64,000 nt of DNA from NCBI RefSeq assembly GCF_039544205.1, contig NZ_BAABLF010000030.1, positions 62,001 to 126,000 on the forward strand, given 5' to 3'. This document shows, in pieces, positions 17,862-26,918 of the stretch. Every line of letters begins with the position of its first letter. The first letter of the stretch is position 1. The stretch is from Ferrimonas gelatinilytica (GTDB lineage Bacteria; Pseudomonadota; Gammaproteobacteria; Enterobacterales; Shewanellaceae). The position numbers and the translations under genes were made by a program. A model generated the notes under the pieces. That model worked only from the letters and a program-made list of their open reading frames with translations, did no database searches and was not told the DNA's origin.

Positions 17862-19028
17862 ATGCTGTTTCGAACCCTGATGGCCGATCTCAAGGTCTTA
17901 CTGCTGGCGGACGGTCAGCGCACCCGGGGCAGCGTTGCGGTCCGGGATCTGATGGATGTGAAGCGCAGCCAGTCGATGATCTGGCTCTGCCTGCTGCCCA
18001 TCCTCTTCTTTGCCATGGTGATACAGGGCTGGCATGCCCACAACGCCCTGGCCGATGGCCTGGCTACGCCGGATGTCTGGCAACTTGCCCTGTTTAACGG
18101 GCTCACCGGCGGCCTGACCGTCGATTCCGGTTTCATCGCCTGGTTGTTTTATGGCGCCAGCTTTGTGTTCCCCATCTTCTTTGTCGCCTTCTTCGTCGGC
18201 CTGGTGTGGGACATGATCTTCTCCCGCCTGCGCAACGAGTCGGTACAGGAGGGGCACCTGGTGGTGGCTATCCTGTTTGCCCTGATGCTGCCGGTCACCA
18301 TCCCCCTCTGGCTGGTGGCGATCGGCATGTCCTTTGCCGTGGTGGTGGGCAAGCAGATCTTTGGTGGCATGGGCTACAACCTGCTCAATCCCGCCTTGAT
18401 CGGCCTGGCGTTTCTCACTTTCGCCTACCCGACGGTAATGAGCGGCGACGGGATCTACCTGGCGGTGGAGGGGGCCAAGTCGCCCATCACCCTGGAGGCG
18501 CTGAACAGCAAGGGGGCCTTTGAAGGGGTAACTTGGTACAGCGTGTTCTCGGACAGCCACTGGTGGGATGCCTTCCTGGGCCTGGATACTGGCGCCATCG
18601 GTGAAACCAGCACCCTGCTTATTATGCTGTGCGGTGGCCTGCTGCTGCTTTGCCGCCTGGCTGACTGGCGCATCGTGGCCGCAGTGCTGATCGGTATGAT
18701 CGCCACTGCGACCCTGTTTAACCTGATCGGCGACGACAAGAACGTGCTCTACCAGATGCCCTGGACCTGGCACCTGGTTACCGGCGGCTTTGCCCTGGGG
18801 ATGATGTTCCTAGCGACCGATCCCACCACCGCGCCCTATACCCGCACCGCAAAATGGGCCTATGGCCTGCTGATCGGTTTCATGGTGGTGATGATCCGTG
18901 TGGTGAACGCCGATCATATCGAAGGGATCATGCTGGCCATCCTCTTTGCCAACCTCTGGTCACCCCTGATGGACTATTTCGTCGCCCGCGCCAACATCAA
19001 ACGGAGGCTCGCCCGTAATGCGGTATAA
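17862..19028 (+). CDS. nqrB: Na+-NQR subunit B
   Basis: Large integral membrane subunit carrying covalent FMN and riboflavin and the main sodium path. It has 388 residues, slightly shorter than the usual 410-415, with a divergent N-terminus (MLFRTLMADLKVLLLADGQR). The DVKRSQSMI segment aligns with the conserved DxKR region ahead of the first helix. Multiple membrane helices follow, with GKQIFGGMGYNLLNPALIG and the GETST motif (247-251) where a Thr receives FMN. nqrC overlaps its last 11 bases, implying coupled translation. Confidence 0.94.
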   Translation: MLFRTLMADLKVLLLADGQRTRGSVAVRDLMDVKRSQSMIWLCLLPILFFAMVIQGWHAHNALADGLATPDVWQLALFNGLTGGLTVDSGFIAWLFYGASFVFPIFFVAFFVGLVWDMIFSRLRNESVQEGHLVVAILFALMLPVTIPLWLVAIGMSFAVVVGKQIFGGMGYNLLNPALIGLAFLTFAYPTVMSGDGIYLAVEGAKSPITLEALNSKGAFEGVTWYSVFSDSHWWDAFLGLDTGAIGETSTLLIMLCGGLLLLCRLADWRIVAAVLIGMIATATLFNLIGDDKNVLYQMPWTWHLVTGGFALGMMFLATDPTTAPYTRTAKWAYGLLIGFMVVMIRVVNADHIEGIMLAILFANLWSPLMDYFVARANIKRRLARNAV

Positions 19029-19791
19029 CAAGGATTCAGTGCCGGGCACCTTCCTCTTCATCGCCTGCCTGTGCATTTTTTGCTCGCTGATGATCACCGG
19101 CACCGCCGCGGGTCTGAAGGAGCGCGCCAAAGCCAAAGAGCTGGCACGAATGAAACACTCGGTGTTGATGGCCGCCGGTTTCGGTGATCATCGCGGCGGG
19201 GATATTGACGGCCTGTTTGAACGCCGGATCCAGCCGCAGATCATCAATCTGGACAGAGGTGAGGTGAACGGCGAGATCGACCCCATGACGTTTGACCCCA
19301 ACATGGCCGCGGCCAACCCTCAGACCTCAAGCAAACCGAAGAAGGACAGTGCTCGCATTGGCCGTCGGGCTGACCAGGGTCGTGCCTTCACGATTCTCGA
19401 TGAGGCTGGCAACTTTGATGGCGTGGTGCTGCCGTTCCACGGCAAGGGACTGTGGTCAGTCATCTTCGGCTACATCGCCCTGGAGGAGGATCTCTCCACG
19501 ATCCGGGGTCTCTACGTCTATGAGCATGGCGAAACCCCGGGGATCGGTGATTTTCTCGATGATCCCGCCTGGCAGAGTCAGTGGCAGGGTAAGCAGCTCT
19601 ATAACGACAGTGGCAAAGTGGTGATCAGCGTGGTTCGTGGCGGTGCCAAACCCGGTGACCTCTACGGTGTCGACGGCATCAGTGGGGCCACCATGAGTGG
19701 TCGTGGTGTCGAGCGTGCGGTTCAGTTCTGGGTCGGTAATGAGGGCTTCGGACCCTACCTCCAGCAGCTGTCAGAGATGAACAAGGGATGA
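19018..19791 (+). CDS. nqrC: Na+-NQR subunit C
   Basis: Subunit with one N-terminal membrane helix (about 10-31) and a periplasmic FMN-binding domain. The 257 residues end with the flavinylation motif DGISGATMSGRGVERAVQFW; Thr225 of SGAT is the expected FMN attachment site, loaded by ApbE. GLYVYEHGETPGIG is the other conserved segment. It overlaps nqrB by 11 bases and is followed 10 bases later by nqrD. No apbE is visible in this window. Confidence 0.96.
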   Translation: MRYNKDSVPGTFLFIACLCIFCSLMITGTAAGLKERAKAKELARMKHSVLMAAGFGDHRGGDIDGLFERRIQPQIINLDRGEVNGEIDPMTFDPNMAAANPQTSSKPKKDSARIGRRADQGRAFTILDEAGNFDGVVLPFHGKGLWSVIFGYIALEEDLSTIRGLYVYEHGETPGIGDFLDDPAWQSQWQGKQLYNDSGKVVISVVRGGAKPGDLYGVDGISGATMSGRGVERAVQFWVGNEGFGPYLQQLSEMNKG

Positions 19792-19801
19792 GGAAGATAA
19801 G

Positions 19802-20425
19802 ATGAGTAGTCAAAACCCCTCCATGAATGAGGTACTGCGCACCCCGATCTTCGCCAACAACCCGGTGGCCATGCAGGTACTGGGGGTGTGTTCCGCCCTG
19901 GCGGTGACCAACTCCATGACCAACGCCGTGGTGATGACGGCGGCGGTGACCTTTGTACTGATCTTCTCCAACCTGATCATTTCGCTGATCCGCAAGGCGA
20001 TCCCCAACAGTGTGCGGATCATCGCCCAGATGACGGTGATCGCCTCCCTGGTGATCGTGGTGGATATGGTGATGCAGGACTTGGCGCCGGAGATCGCGCG
20101 TCAGCTGTCGGTGTTCGTGGGTCTGATCATCACCAACTGCATCGTGATGGGCCGGGCGGAAGCGTTCGCCATGAAGAGCACCCCCTTGATGGCGGTGGTC
20201 GACGGTCTGGGTAACGCCCTGGGTTATGGCGTGATCCTCTGCTCCGTGGCGTTCGTCCGTGAGTTGCTCGGGGCCGGCACCCTGTTTGGTGTCGAGATCC
20301 TGCCGACCCAGGCGAATGACGGCTGGTACCTGGCCAACGAACTGTTCTTGCTGCCTCCCAGCGCCTTCTTCCTGATCGGTTTCATGATCTGGGGGATTAA
20401 CGTGGTGCAGAAACGTAAGGGATAA
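19802..20425 (+). CDS. nqrD: Na+-NQR subunit D
   Basis: Integral membrane subunit of 207 residues, homologous to NqrE and to RnfE. Two conserved half-channel cysteines that ligate the intramembrane iron or 2Fe-2S centre are present: Cys30 in LGVCSALAVTNS and the Cys in IITNCIVMGRAEAFA. Six membrane helices are evident. AGGAAGATAAG precedes the ATG. nqrE starts three bases after the stop. Confidence 0.96.
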   Translation: MSSQNPSMNEVLRTPIFANNPVAMQVLGVCSALAVTNSMTNAVVMTAAVTFVLIFSNLIISLIRKAIPNSVRIIAQMTVIASLVIVVDMVMQDLAPEIARQLSVFVGLIITNCIVMGRAEAFAMKSTPLMAVVDGLGNALGYGVILCSVAFVRELLGAGTLFGVEILPTQANDGWYLANELFLLPPSAFFLIGFMIWGINVVQKRKG

Positions 20426-20428
20426 CCG

Positions 20429-21037
20429 ATGGAATACTATCTGACCCTGTTTATTCAGGCTGTCTTTATCGACAACATGGCACTGGCCTTCTTCCTGGGG
20501 ATGTGCACCTTTCTGGCGGTCTCCAAGAAGGTCTCCACCTCGCTGGGGCTGGGGGTCGCGGTCATCGTGGTGATGACCCTGGCGGTCCCGCTGAACCAGA
20601 TTATCTATACCTACGTGCTCAAGCCGGGCGCTCTGGCTTGGGCCGGCTTCCCAGAGTTGGATCTCAGCTACCTGCAGTTGATCACCTTTATCGGGGTGAT
20701 CGCCGCTATGGTGCAGATCCTTGAGATGGTACTGGATCGTTTCCTGCCGGCACTTTACAACGCGTTGGGGATCTTCCTACCGCTGCTGACGGTGAACTGC
20801 GCGATCTTTGGCGGCGTGATCTTCATGGCCAACCGCGATTACGGTTTGCTGGACTCGGTGGTGTTCGCTGCCGGCTCCGGCGTCGGCTGGGCCCTGGCGA
20901 TTGCCCTGCTGGCGGGGATGCGTGAACGGATGAAGTTCCACAAGATCCCGGAAGGGCTACAGGGGATCGGCATCACCTTTATTACGACCGGGCTGATGGC
21001 GTTGGGCTTCATGTCCTTCTCCGGTATCACCCTGTAA
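20429..21037 (+). CDS. nqrE: Na+-NQR subunit E
   Basis: Integral membrane subunit of 202 residues, pseudo-symmetric to NqrD. Cys26 in FFLGMCTFLAVSKK and the Cys in PLLTVNCAIFGGVIF are the conserved metal ligands. The C-terminal segment GLQGIGITFITTGLMALGFMSF is typical. Genes nqrD and nqrE are nearly contiguous, as in all known nqr operons. Confidence 0.96.
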   Translation: MEYYLTLFIQAVFIDNMALAFFLGMCTFLAVSKKVSTSLGLGVAVIVVMTLAVPLNQIIYTYVLKPGALAWAGFPELDLSYLQLITFIGVIAAMVQILEMVLDRFLPALYNALGIFLPLLTVNCAIFGGVIFMANRDYGLLDSVVFAAGSGVGWALAIALLAGMRERMKFHKIPEGLQGIGITFITTGLMALGFMSFSGITL

Positions 21038-21063
21038 AACGATAACAGCGTAAGGAAGAGTCG

Positions 21064-22284
21064 ATGGAAATCATTATCGGCGTAGGCATGTTTACCCTCA
21101 TCGTCAGCCTGCTGGTGGCGGTGATCCTGGTGGCCAAGAGCCAGCTGGTGCCCAGCGGTAACGTCACTATTGCCATCAACGAAGATCCGGCCAAGGGGTT
21201 CACCACGTCGCCGGGCGATAAACTGCTCGGGGCCCTGGCGGGTCATGGCGTATTTATCTCCTCCGCCTGTGGTGGCGGTGGAACCTGTGGCCAGTGTCGC
21301 TGTAAGGTCCATGAAGGGGGCGGCGATATCCTGCCCACCGAGCTGGACCACATCAGCAAGAAGGAAGCCCGTGAGGGGGTCCGACTGGCCTGCCAGGTGG
21401 CCGTGAAGCAGGATATGAAGATCGAGCTGGACGAGGAGGTGTTCGGGGTTAAGAAGTGGGAGTGCGAGGTGATCTCCAACGACAACCAGGCCACCTTCAT
21501 CAAGGAGCTCAAGTTGAGGATCCCGGAGGGGGAGGAGGTCCCCTTCAAGGCCGGCGGTTACATCCAGATCGAGGCGCCGCCCCATAAGGTGAACTACAGC
21601 GATTTCGACATTCCTGCCGAGTACCGGGATGACTGGGAGAATTTCGGCCTGTTCGATCTCAAGTCTGAGGTGAACGAGGAGATCATTCGTGCCTACTCCA
21701 TGGCCAGCTACCCCGAGGAGAAGGGGATCATCATGCTCAACGTGCGGATCGCCACCCCGCCGCCGGGGATGAAGGTGCCACCGGGGCAGATGTCCTCCTA
21801 CATCTTCAACCTCAAAGCCGGCGACAAGGTGATTATCTCCGGTCCCTTCGGTGAGTTCTTCGCCAAAGAGACCGATGCCGAGATGGTGTTTGTCGGAGGT
21901 GGGGCAGGGATGGCGCCGATGCGCAGTCACATCTTCGACCAGCTCAAGCGACTCAAGTCCAAGCGCACCATGAGCTTCTGGTATGGCGCGCGCTCCAAGC
22001 GGGAGATCTTCTACCAGGAGGATTTCGATGGCCTGGCGGCGGAAAACGAGAACTTCCAGTGGCATGTGGCGCTGTCTGATCCCCAGCCCGAGGACAACTG
22101 GGAGGGATACACCGGCTTTATCCATACGGTGTTGCTGGAGAAGTACCTGAAGAACCACAAGGCGCCGGAAGATTGCGAGTTCTACATGTGTGGGCCGCCG
22201 ATGATGAATGCGGCGGTGATCAACATGCTCAAGGATCTCGGCGTCGAGGATGAGAACATCCTGTTGGATGACTTCGGTGGTTGA
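21064..22284 (+). CDS. nqrF: Na+-NQR subunit F (NADH-oxidising flavoprotein)
   Basis: Entry point for NADH electrons. The 406 residues comprise an N-terminal membrane helix (about 3-25), a plant-type 2Fe-2S ferredoxin domain with Cys69, Cys75, Cys78 and Cys110, an FAD-binding domain with RAYSMASYPEE, and an NADH-binding domain with FVGGGAGMAPMRSHI and the C-terminal YMCGPPMMNAAV. It closes the operon: a strong terminator follows at 22309, so the maturation genes nqrM and apbE, which often follow nqrF, are not part of this transcript. Confidence 0.97.
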   Translation: MEIIIGVGMFTLIVSLLVAVILVAKSQLVPSGNVTIAINEDPAKGFTTSPGDKLLGALAGHGVFISSACGGGGTCGQCRCKVHEGGGDILPTELDHISKKEAREGVRLACQVAVKQDMKIELDEEVFGVKKWECEVISNDNQATFIKELKLRIPEGEEVPFKAGGYIQIEAPPHKVNYSDFDIPAEYRDDWENFGLFDLKSEVNEEIIRAYSMASYPEEKGIIMLNVRIATPPPGMKVPPGQMSSYIFNLKAGDKVIISGPFGEFFAKETDAEMVFVGGGAGMAPMRSHIFDQLKRLKSKRTMSFWYGARSKREIFYQEDFDGLAAENENFQWHVALSDPQPEDNWEGYTGFIHTVLLEKYLKNHKAPEDCEFYMCGPPMMNAAVINMLKDLGVEDENILLDDFGG

Positions 22285-22308
22285 GTCGGGGCACCCCCCC
22301 TGATAATC

Positions 22309-22336
22309 AGTAACGCGGCCTTAGGGCCGCGTTACT
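22309..22336 (+). terminator. Hairpin terminator after nqrF
   Basis: Perfect inverted repeat AGTAACGCGGCC (22309-22320) with GGCCGCGTTACT (22325-22336), TTAG loop. The following sequence has only a modest T content (GCGTTTGGG), so termination may be partial. Confidence 0.75.
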
Positions 22337-22696
22337 GCGTTTGGGCCCCTTGCTGAAATAGCGGCGCGGTGACAGTCCGACATTGCAGCCGGAGGGGAAG
22401 CCGGTATATCCCGGCTTTGAGCCTAAATAGCGGTTCCAAACTGTGTTGCACGCCGACTGACTCGGAGATTGCTGGGCACGGTGGGGAACGGCGTTGTTAG
22501 GAACTCGGATCTAGGGCCTAATTCCTAAGAGCCGGAGGCTCTTGGACTTATAAAGACGTGGAGCAGATCTAGGATCGGCTATCTAGTGAAGGAAATCCGC
22601 TGGAGTGGACGACTATCCCGATATTCTTAATGGCTATTAAAAACCACATTAATATCTTATTTTATCTTCCTATCGCATGGATGCACTGGAATCATC
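22337..22696. repeat. Non-coding stretch with a second copy of the dispersed AGGAACTC repeat
   Basis: About 360 bases without a credible gene. AGGAACTCGGATCTAGG (22499-22515) matches, inverted and with one mismatch, the repeat at 12253-12269. Related words follow (CTAATTCCTAAGAGCC, AGATCTAGGATCGG). An inverted repeat AGCCGGTATATCCCGGCT lies near 22399-22416. The last 70 bases before the GST gene are AT-rich and may hold its promoter. Confidence 0.45.
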
Positions 22697-23350
22697 ATGA
22701 CAATTGAATTTTGGCATGCCCATCAGACTCGATCGCTGCGGGCACTTTGGGCGATGGAGGAGATGGGGATAAAGTTCAAGCTCCATAATCTGCCCTTTCC
22801 TCCCCGCGTTCTCTCCAGGGATTACCTGGCCCTCAATCCGTTAGGCACGGTACCTTTCCTTCGGGATGGGGCGACGACTCTGACGGAGTCCAGCGCCATG
22901 TTGTTGTACCTGGCTGAAAAGTATGACCAACATGATTTCTCTGTCACGAGGGACCATCCGGAGTATGGACACTACCTCAACTGGCTGTTCCACAGTGATG
23001 CCACCCTGACCTTCCCCCTGACGGTTGTCCTGCGCTACTCGCAATTTGAAGCGGAGGCACGTCGCATTCCTCAAGCCGTTGACGATTATAAAATTTGGTT
23101 TTTGGCCAGGCTGAAGCGAGTGAATCAACGGTTGGAACATCATGATTACCTGGTGGCCGATAAGTTCACCATTGCCGATATTGCCGTGGGTTATGCCCTG
23201 TTCTTGGCCGAGCGATTGGGCTTGGACAGGGAGTTTAAACCGCAAACACGTGCCTATTTAGAAATGTTGAAGCAGCGTGACGCGTTCAAGCGGAGCGTGG
23301 ATATTGGCAAGGAAGTTGCCGCTTACCAGATCCACCCTGTGGAGCCCTGA
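22697..23350 (+). CDS. Glutathione S-transferase family protein
   Basis: 217-residue cytosolic GST-like protein. The N-terminal thioredoxin-like domain has FWHAHQTRSLRALWAMEEMG, the cis-Pro turn GTVPFLRDG and the glutathione gamma-glutamyl contact LTESSAMLLYLAEKY. The C-terminal helical domain includes the conserved DYLVADKFTIADIAVGYAL with the N-capping Asp. Which GST class and substrate cannot be said from sequence. It is a single-gene unit. Confidence 0.9.
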   Translation: MTIEFWHAHQTRSLRALWAMEEMGIKFKLHNLPFPPRVLSRDYLALNPLGTVPFLRDGATTLTESSAMLLYLAEKYDQHDFSVTRDHPEYGHYLNWLFHSDATLTFPLTVVLRYSQFEAEARRIPQAVDDYKIWFLARLKRVNQRLEHHDYLVADKFTIADIAVGYALFLAERLGLDREFKPQTRAYLEMLKQRDAFKRSVDIGKEVAAYQIHPVEP

Positions 23351-23637
23351 ACCGTCACTGCGCTGACGCCCCTTTCATGCGCCGCGTCGGCCAAGCTAAT
23401 CACTTGTTGCCAGGCATAGCGCCAAATAGCGGGGGATTGTGCAGGTGCCAGGCGCTGAATAAACCGTTAGCGGATGGCGATAAAGCGAAGCTGTACAGCA
23501 GGCGCACCAGAGTGTGAAGAGAGGGGATGAGACTTGTCGTTAAGCCAGAGGGGCGTTACCCGGGGGGCGACTTATCTGTGATCTCTATGGCCACTCTAGG
23601 GCGCGCGGCCGACTCACGGGGCTTGAGTGCGAGGCTC

Positions 23638-24447
23638 TCAGTCAGGACGGTGACGGCTGTGACGGCGAAGGAAATCCAGCGACAGGGTGTTGAAGGCTTC
23701 GGCTCGCTCGACGTTACAAACATGGCCGCAGTCCTCAATGACACTGAGTCGGGCCCGGCGATGTCGCTGGGTCAGCGCCTTGACCGGCTTCAGGAACATG
23801 TGGTCATTCTCCCCCATGATGTAGAGGGTCGGGATCGGCAACTCCCGTTCGTTGTAGAAACGCATCAGGGGATTCACTTCGCCGGCGAGCCGGAACCAGC
23901 GCTTGAACTCCTTCTGACACAGCTTCTTGGCCTCACGGATAAAGAGGTTGCGGGAGGGGGCCTGGGCCCGTTGGGGCATGATGATGCGGGCAAACAGGCG
24001 ATAGAGCCACATATAGGGCAGGATATCCTTAAGCAGGTGGCCGGTTTTGATCATCAGTTGGGAGAGCTTGTTCATCCGGGTGACGGCGCCTCCCAGCACC
24101 ATGGATTGCACCCGCTGCGGCTGTAACTGGGCCAGGGTACGGATGATGATGGTGCCTAGGGAGATCCCAACGAAGTGGGCGCGCCGGATCTGGAGATGGT
24201 CAAGCAAGTGCACCACATCCTCCGTGACCGACTTGAAGCTGTACCTCCCCTCCATCAACCCCTCGAACATGGTTTGGCTGTTGCCGTGTCCGCGAAGATC
24301 CAGCAGAAGCAGGTTGTACTTCTCCCGATAGGCCCTGAGCTGTTTAAACCATATATTGGCGCTGCCACCGGCGCCGTGCACCAGTACCACCCAATCTCGG
24401 GGATCGGCATGTTGGTAGGTCTTATGATGCAGCAGGGCCTGGGCCAT
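23638..24447 (-). CDS. Alpha/beta-hydrolase family protein
   Basis: 269-residue alpha/beta-hydrolase. The oxyanion loop VVLVHGAGGSANIW (about 21-34), the nucleophile elbow GISLGT with the catalytic Ser, the acid region IMGENDHMF and the C-terminal catalytic His in DCGHVCNVERAEAFN are all present. Substrate is unknown; it is not recognisably BioH, and the bio genes are 30 kb away. ATG 24447 is preceded by CAGGAAGAG. It is divergent from dbpA. Confidence 0.88.
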   Translation of the reverse strand: MAQALLHHKTYQHADPRDWVVLVHGAGGSANIWFKQLRAYREKYNLLLLDLRGHGNSQTMFEGLMEGRYSFKSVTEDVVHLLDHLQIRRAHFVGISLGTIIIRTLAQLQPQRVQSMVLGGAVTRMNKLSQLMIKTGHLLKDILPYMWLYRLFARIIMPQRAQAPSRNLFIREAKKLCQKEFKRWFRLAGEVNPLMRFYNERELPIPTLYIMGENDHMFLKPVKALTQRHRRARLSVIEDCGHVCNVERAEAFNTLSLDFLRRHSRHRPD

Positions 24448-24657
24448 CTTGGATCTCTTCCTGAGTTAGACAGGGACAGTGTAAGGATCCGCAGCCATCT
24501 CGCAACCGCTAAGTCGCTGACGAAAAACGGATACATTTTGTTTACGCAGAACAGCGCCAGAGGGACCAATCTGACCTGCGACGGCGCTCCGGGTTCACCG
24601 GCGGGAACTGTGCTAAACTCCGCGCCCTTGATGCGTACCTGAACCAGGAAACCTCCC

Positions 24658-26055
24658 TTGAGTGACACCGCCCCCCAAGCCTTCGCGACGCTGCCGCTGA
24701 AACCTGAACTGCTCTCCAACCTGGAGACTCTGGGTTACCACACCATGACGCCGATCCAGCAGGCGGCACTGCCGCCCATTCTCGCCGGTGAGGATGTGGT
24801 CGGCCAGGCGAAAACCGGCTCCGGCAAGACGGCGGCGTTCGGACTGGGGCTGCTCAATCGCCTCAGGGTGGGTCGCTTCTGCGTGCAGTCGCTGATCCTC
24901 TGTCCGACTCGGGAGCTGGCGGACCAGGTGGCCAACGAACTTCGCCGCCTGGGACGTGGGATCCCCAACGTCAAGGTGCTCACCCTGTGCGGCGGCACGC
25001 CGCTCGGCCCCCAGGCGGCATCACTGGAGCATGGTGCCCATATCCTGGTTGGTACCCCGGGACGGGTGCAGGACCACCTGAGCCGAAAAACCCTGGATCT
25101 CAATACCCTGGAGTTGCTCGTGCTGGATGAGGCGGATCGCATGCTGGAGATGGGTTTCCAGAGCGAGCTGGACTACATCGTGGCCCGCACGCCCGCTGAG
25201 CGTCAGACCCTGCTGTTCAGCGCCACCTACCCGGATGAGATCCAGCAGGTGGCTGAGAGCTTCATGCACCAGCCCCGGATGGTTCAGGCCGCTGCCACCA
25301 AGCTTTCCGCCGACATCCATCAATACTTTTTTGAAGTGGCGGACAATGAAGCGCGGACTCCGGCTTTGCAGCGTCTGCTGCTGCAGTACCAGCCGGGATC
25401 CTGCGTGGTGTTTTGCAACACCAAGAAAGAGGTGAACAGCGTCGCCCGGTCACTGCAGGACTTTGGTTTTAGCGTGCTTGCCCTGCACGGGGACCTGGAT
25501 CAGCGGGATCGGGATCAAACCCTGATCCGTTTCGCCAACGGTAGCGCCTCGGTGCTGGTGGCCACCGATGTGGCGGCCCGGGGGCTGGATATCGAGGCGC
25601 TGGACGCGGTGGTGAACTATCACATCGCCCACGACAGTGAGGTTCATGTCCACCGGGTCGGGCGGACTGGGCGAGCTGGCAGTCAGGGCCTGGCGCTGTC
25701 GCTGTTCAGCACCAAGGAGGCGGCCAAGGTGACCCGGCTTGAGGATTACCTGGGTCTGAGAATCGAAAGCACGCCACTGCCCAACGAGTCGGTATTGCAG
25801 AATGCGCCGATGCGTCCGGAGCTGCTCACCCTGGAGATCGACGGCGGTAAGAAGCAGAAGCTGCGACCGGGGGATATCGTCGGTGCCCTGACCCGTGATG
25901 GCAACCTTAAAGGGGATCAACTGGGGAAGATTCAGATCACCGATCAGCGCGCCTACGTGGCAGTGAAGCGCAGCGTGGTGAACCGGGCGCTGAAGATCCT
26001 GGCGCATGGCAAGATCAAGGGCCGCCAGTTCCGTGCTCGCCTGATGCTGGACTGA
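24658..26055 (+). CDS. dbpA: ATP-dependent RNA helicase DbpA
   Basis: DEAD-box helicase that acts on 23S rRNA in large-subunit assembly. The 465 residues have the Q motif (YHTMTPIQQAALP), Walker A AKTGSGKT (51-58), DEAD (157-160), SAT (FSATYP), the C-terminal helicase domain with HVHRVGRTGRAG, and the DbpA-specific RNA-binding domain starting near LEIDGGKKQKLRPGDIVGALT, which directs it to the hairpin 92 region. The start is TTG at 24658, supported by AGGAA about 7 bases upstream; no ATG in frame fits. Confidence 0.96.
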   Translation: MSDTAPQAFATLPLKPELLSNLETLGYHTMTPIQQAALPPILAGEDVVGQAKTGSGKTAAFGLGLLNRLRVGRFCVQSLILCPTRELADQVANELRRLGRGIPNVKVLTLCGGTPLGPQAASLEHGAHILVGTPGRVQDHLSRKTLDLNTLELLVLDEADRMLEMGFQSELDYIVARTPAERQTLLFSATYPDEIQQVAESFMHQPRMVQAAATKLSADIHQYFFEVADNEARTPALQRLLLQYQPGSCVVFCNTKKEVNSVARSLQDFGFSVLALHGDLDQRDRDQTLIRFANGSASVLVATDVAARGLDIEALDAVVNYHIAHDSEVHVHRVGRTGRAGSQGLALSLFSTKEAAKVTRLEDYLGLRIESTPLPNESVLQNAPMRPELLTLEIDGGKKQKLRPGDIVGALTRDGNLKGDQLGKIQITDQRAYVAVKRSVVNRALKILAHGKIKGRQFRARLMLD

Positions 26056-26243
26056 GCGAACTGACCTTTCCGGGCGCGCTGTGATCGCGTTTGCTCCGTC
26101 GCGCGGGGCCGCGAAAAGGCGACCCGTTATCGGAACGTCGCCCAACTGATTGTCGTTAAACAGGGGTGACCGAGCATCAGAAATGCCCCCACGCGGGACT
26201 TTCGATGCTGGGGCTCGATTGGCCCTGTCTTGGAGCTGAAGTC

Positions 26244-26909
26244 GTGATCTCTAAGTTGCCGCGTTGGGTTGAAGCCGGCGCTTTTTCCCTGGCCCTGCTG
26301 GCCGGCACCGTGAACGCGGTCGGTCTGCTCGGAGTTGAGCATCAGTCTCTCTCCCATCTCTCCGGGATTGCCACTCAACTCGGCAGTGGCCTGGTGACCA
26401 AGGCGCCGGGACTCTGGCATCTTGGCGGCATTATTCTCAGCTTCCTGGTCGGCTCGGCCCTCTCCGGGTGGCTGATCGGTCAGAGCTCGCTGCGGCTGGG
26501 GCGTCACTATGACACCCTGTTGTGGCTGGAAGCGACGCTGCTGATGATGGCGGCGCTGCTGCTTACCCATGGCGGACTCGGGGGGCACTACTTCGCCTCC
26601 GCCGCCTGTGGACTGCAAAATGCCCTAGTTACCACCTACAGCGGCGCCATCGTTCGCACCACCCACGTGACTGGCGTGATTACCGATCTTGGCTTGATGC
26701 TGGGCGGGCGCCTGCGGGGGGGCGATTTTGATCGGCGCAAGTTCTGGCTGTTGATCCTGATTGTGGCCGGGTTTATCGGTGGCGGCTTCCTTGGGGCACT
26801 GCTGTTCGCACGCTGGCAATTCCTCGCCTTGATCGGCCCCGCACTGGCCTGTAGCGCTCTGGCGCTCAGTTACCGTATCTACCGTGCCACAAAGGGGCAG
26901 GGCGCTTAG
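26244..26909 (+). CDS. DUF1275 (YoaK-like) membrane protein
   Basis: Integral membrane protein of about 222 residues with six hydrophobic segments. It belongs to the DUF1275/YoaK family, recognised from GTVNAVGLLG-VEHQSLSHLSG near the N-terminus and FASAACGLQNALVTTYSGAIVRTTHVTGVITDLG in the middle. Function of the family is unknown. The GTG at 26244 has GGAG 9 bases upstream; a longer reading from a GTG at 26166 adds residues unlike the family, so the start is uncertain. Confidence 0.85.
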   Translation: MISKLPRWVEAGAFSLALLAGTVNAVGLLGVEHQSLSHLSGIATQLGSGLVTKAPGLWHLGGIILSFLVGSALSGWLIGQSSLRLGRHYDTLLWLEATLLMMAALLLTHGGLGGHYFASAACGLQNALVTTYSGAIVRTTHVTGVITDLGLMLGGRLRGGDFDRRKFWLLILIVAGFIGGGFLGALLFARWQFLALIGPALACSALALSYRIYRATKGQGA

Positions 26910-26918
26910 GCGCTCGGT

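Noticed and set aside
20839..22158. 439-codon minus-strand open frame opposite nqrF
   Set aside because: It is a shadow of nqrE and nqrF, whose motifs are complete; no ribosome-binding site or domain in the antisense reading.
23638..24447. Alpha/beta-hydrolase as BioH, the missing esterase of the biotin pathway
   Set aside because: The motifs are general to the fold, it is 30 kb from the bio genes, and nothing specific to BioH is seen.
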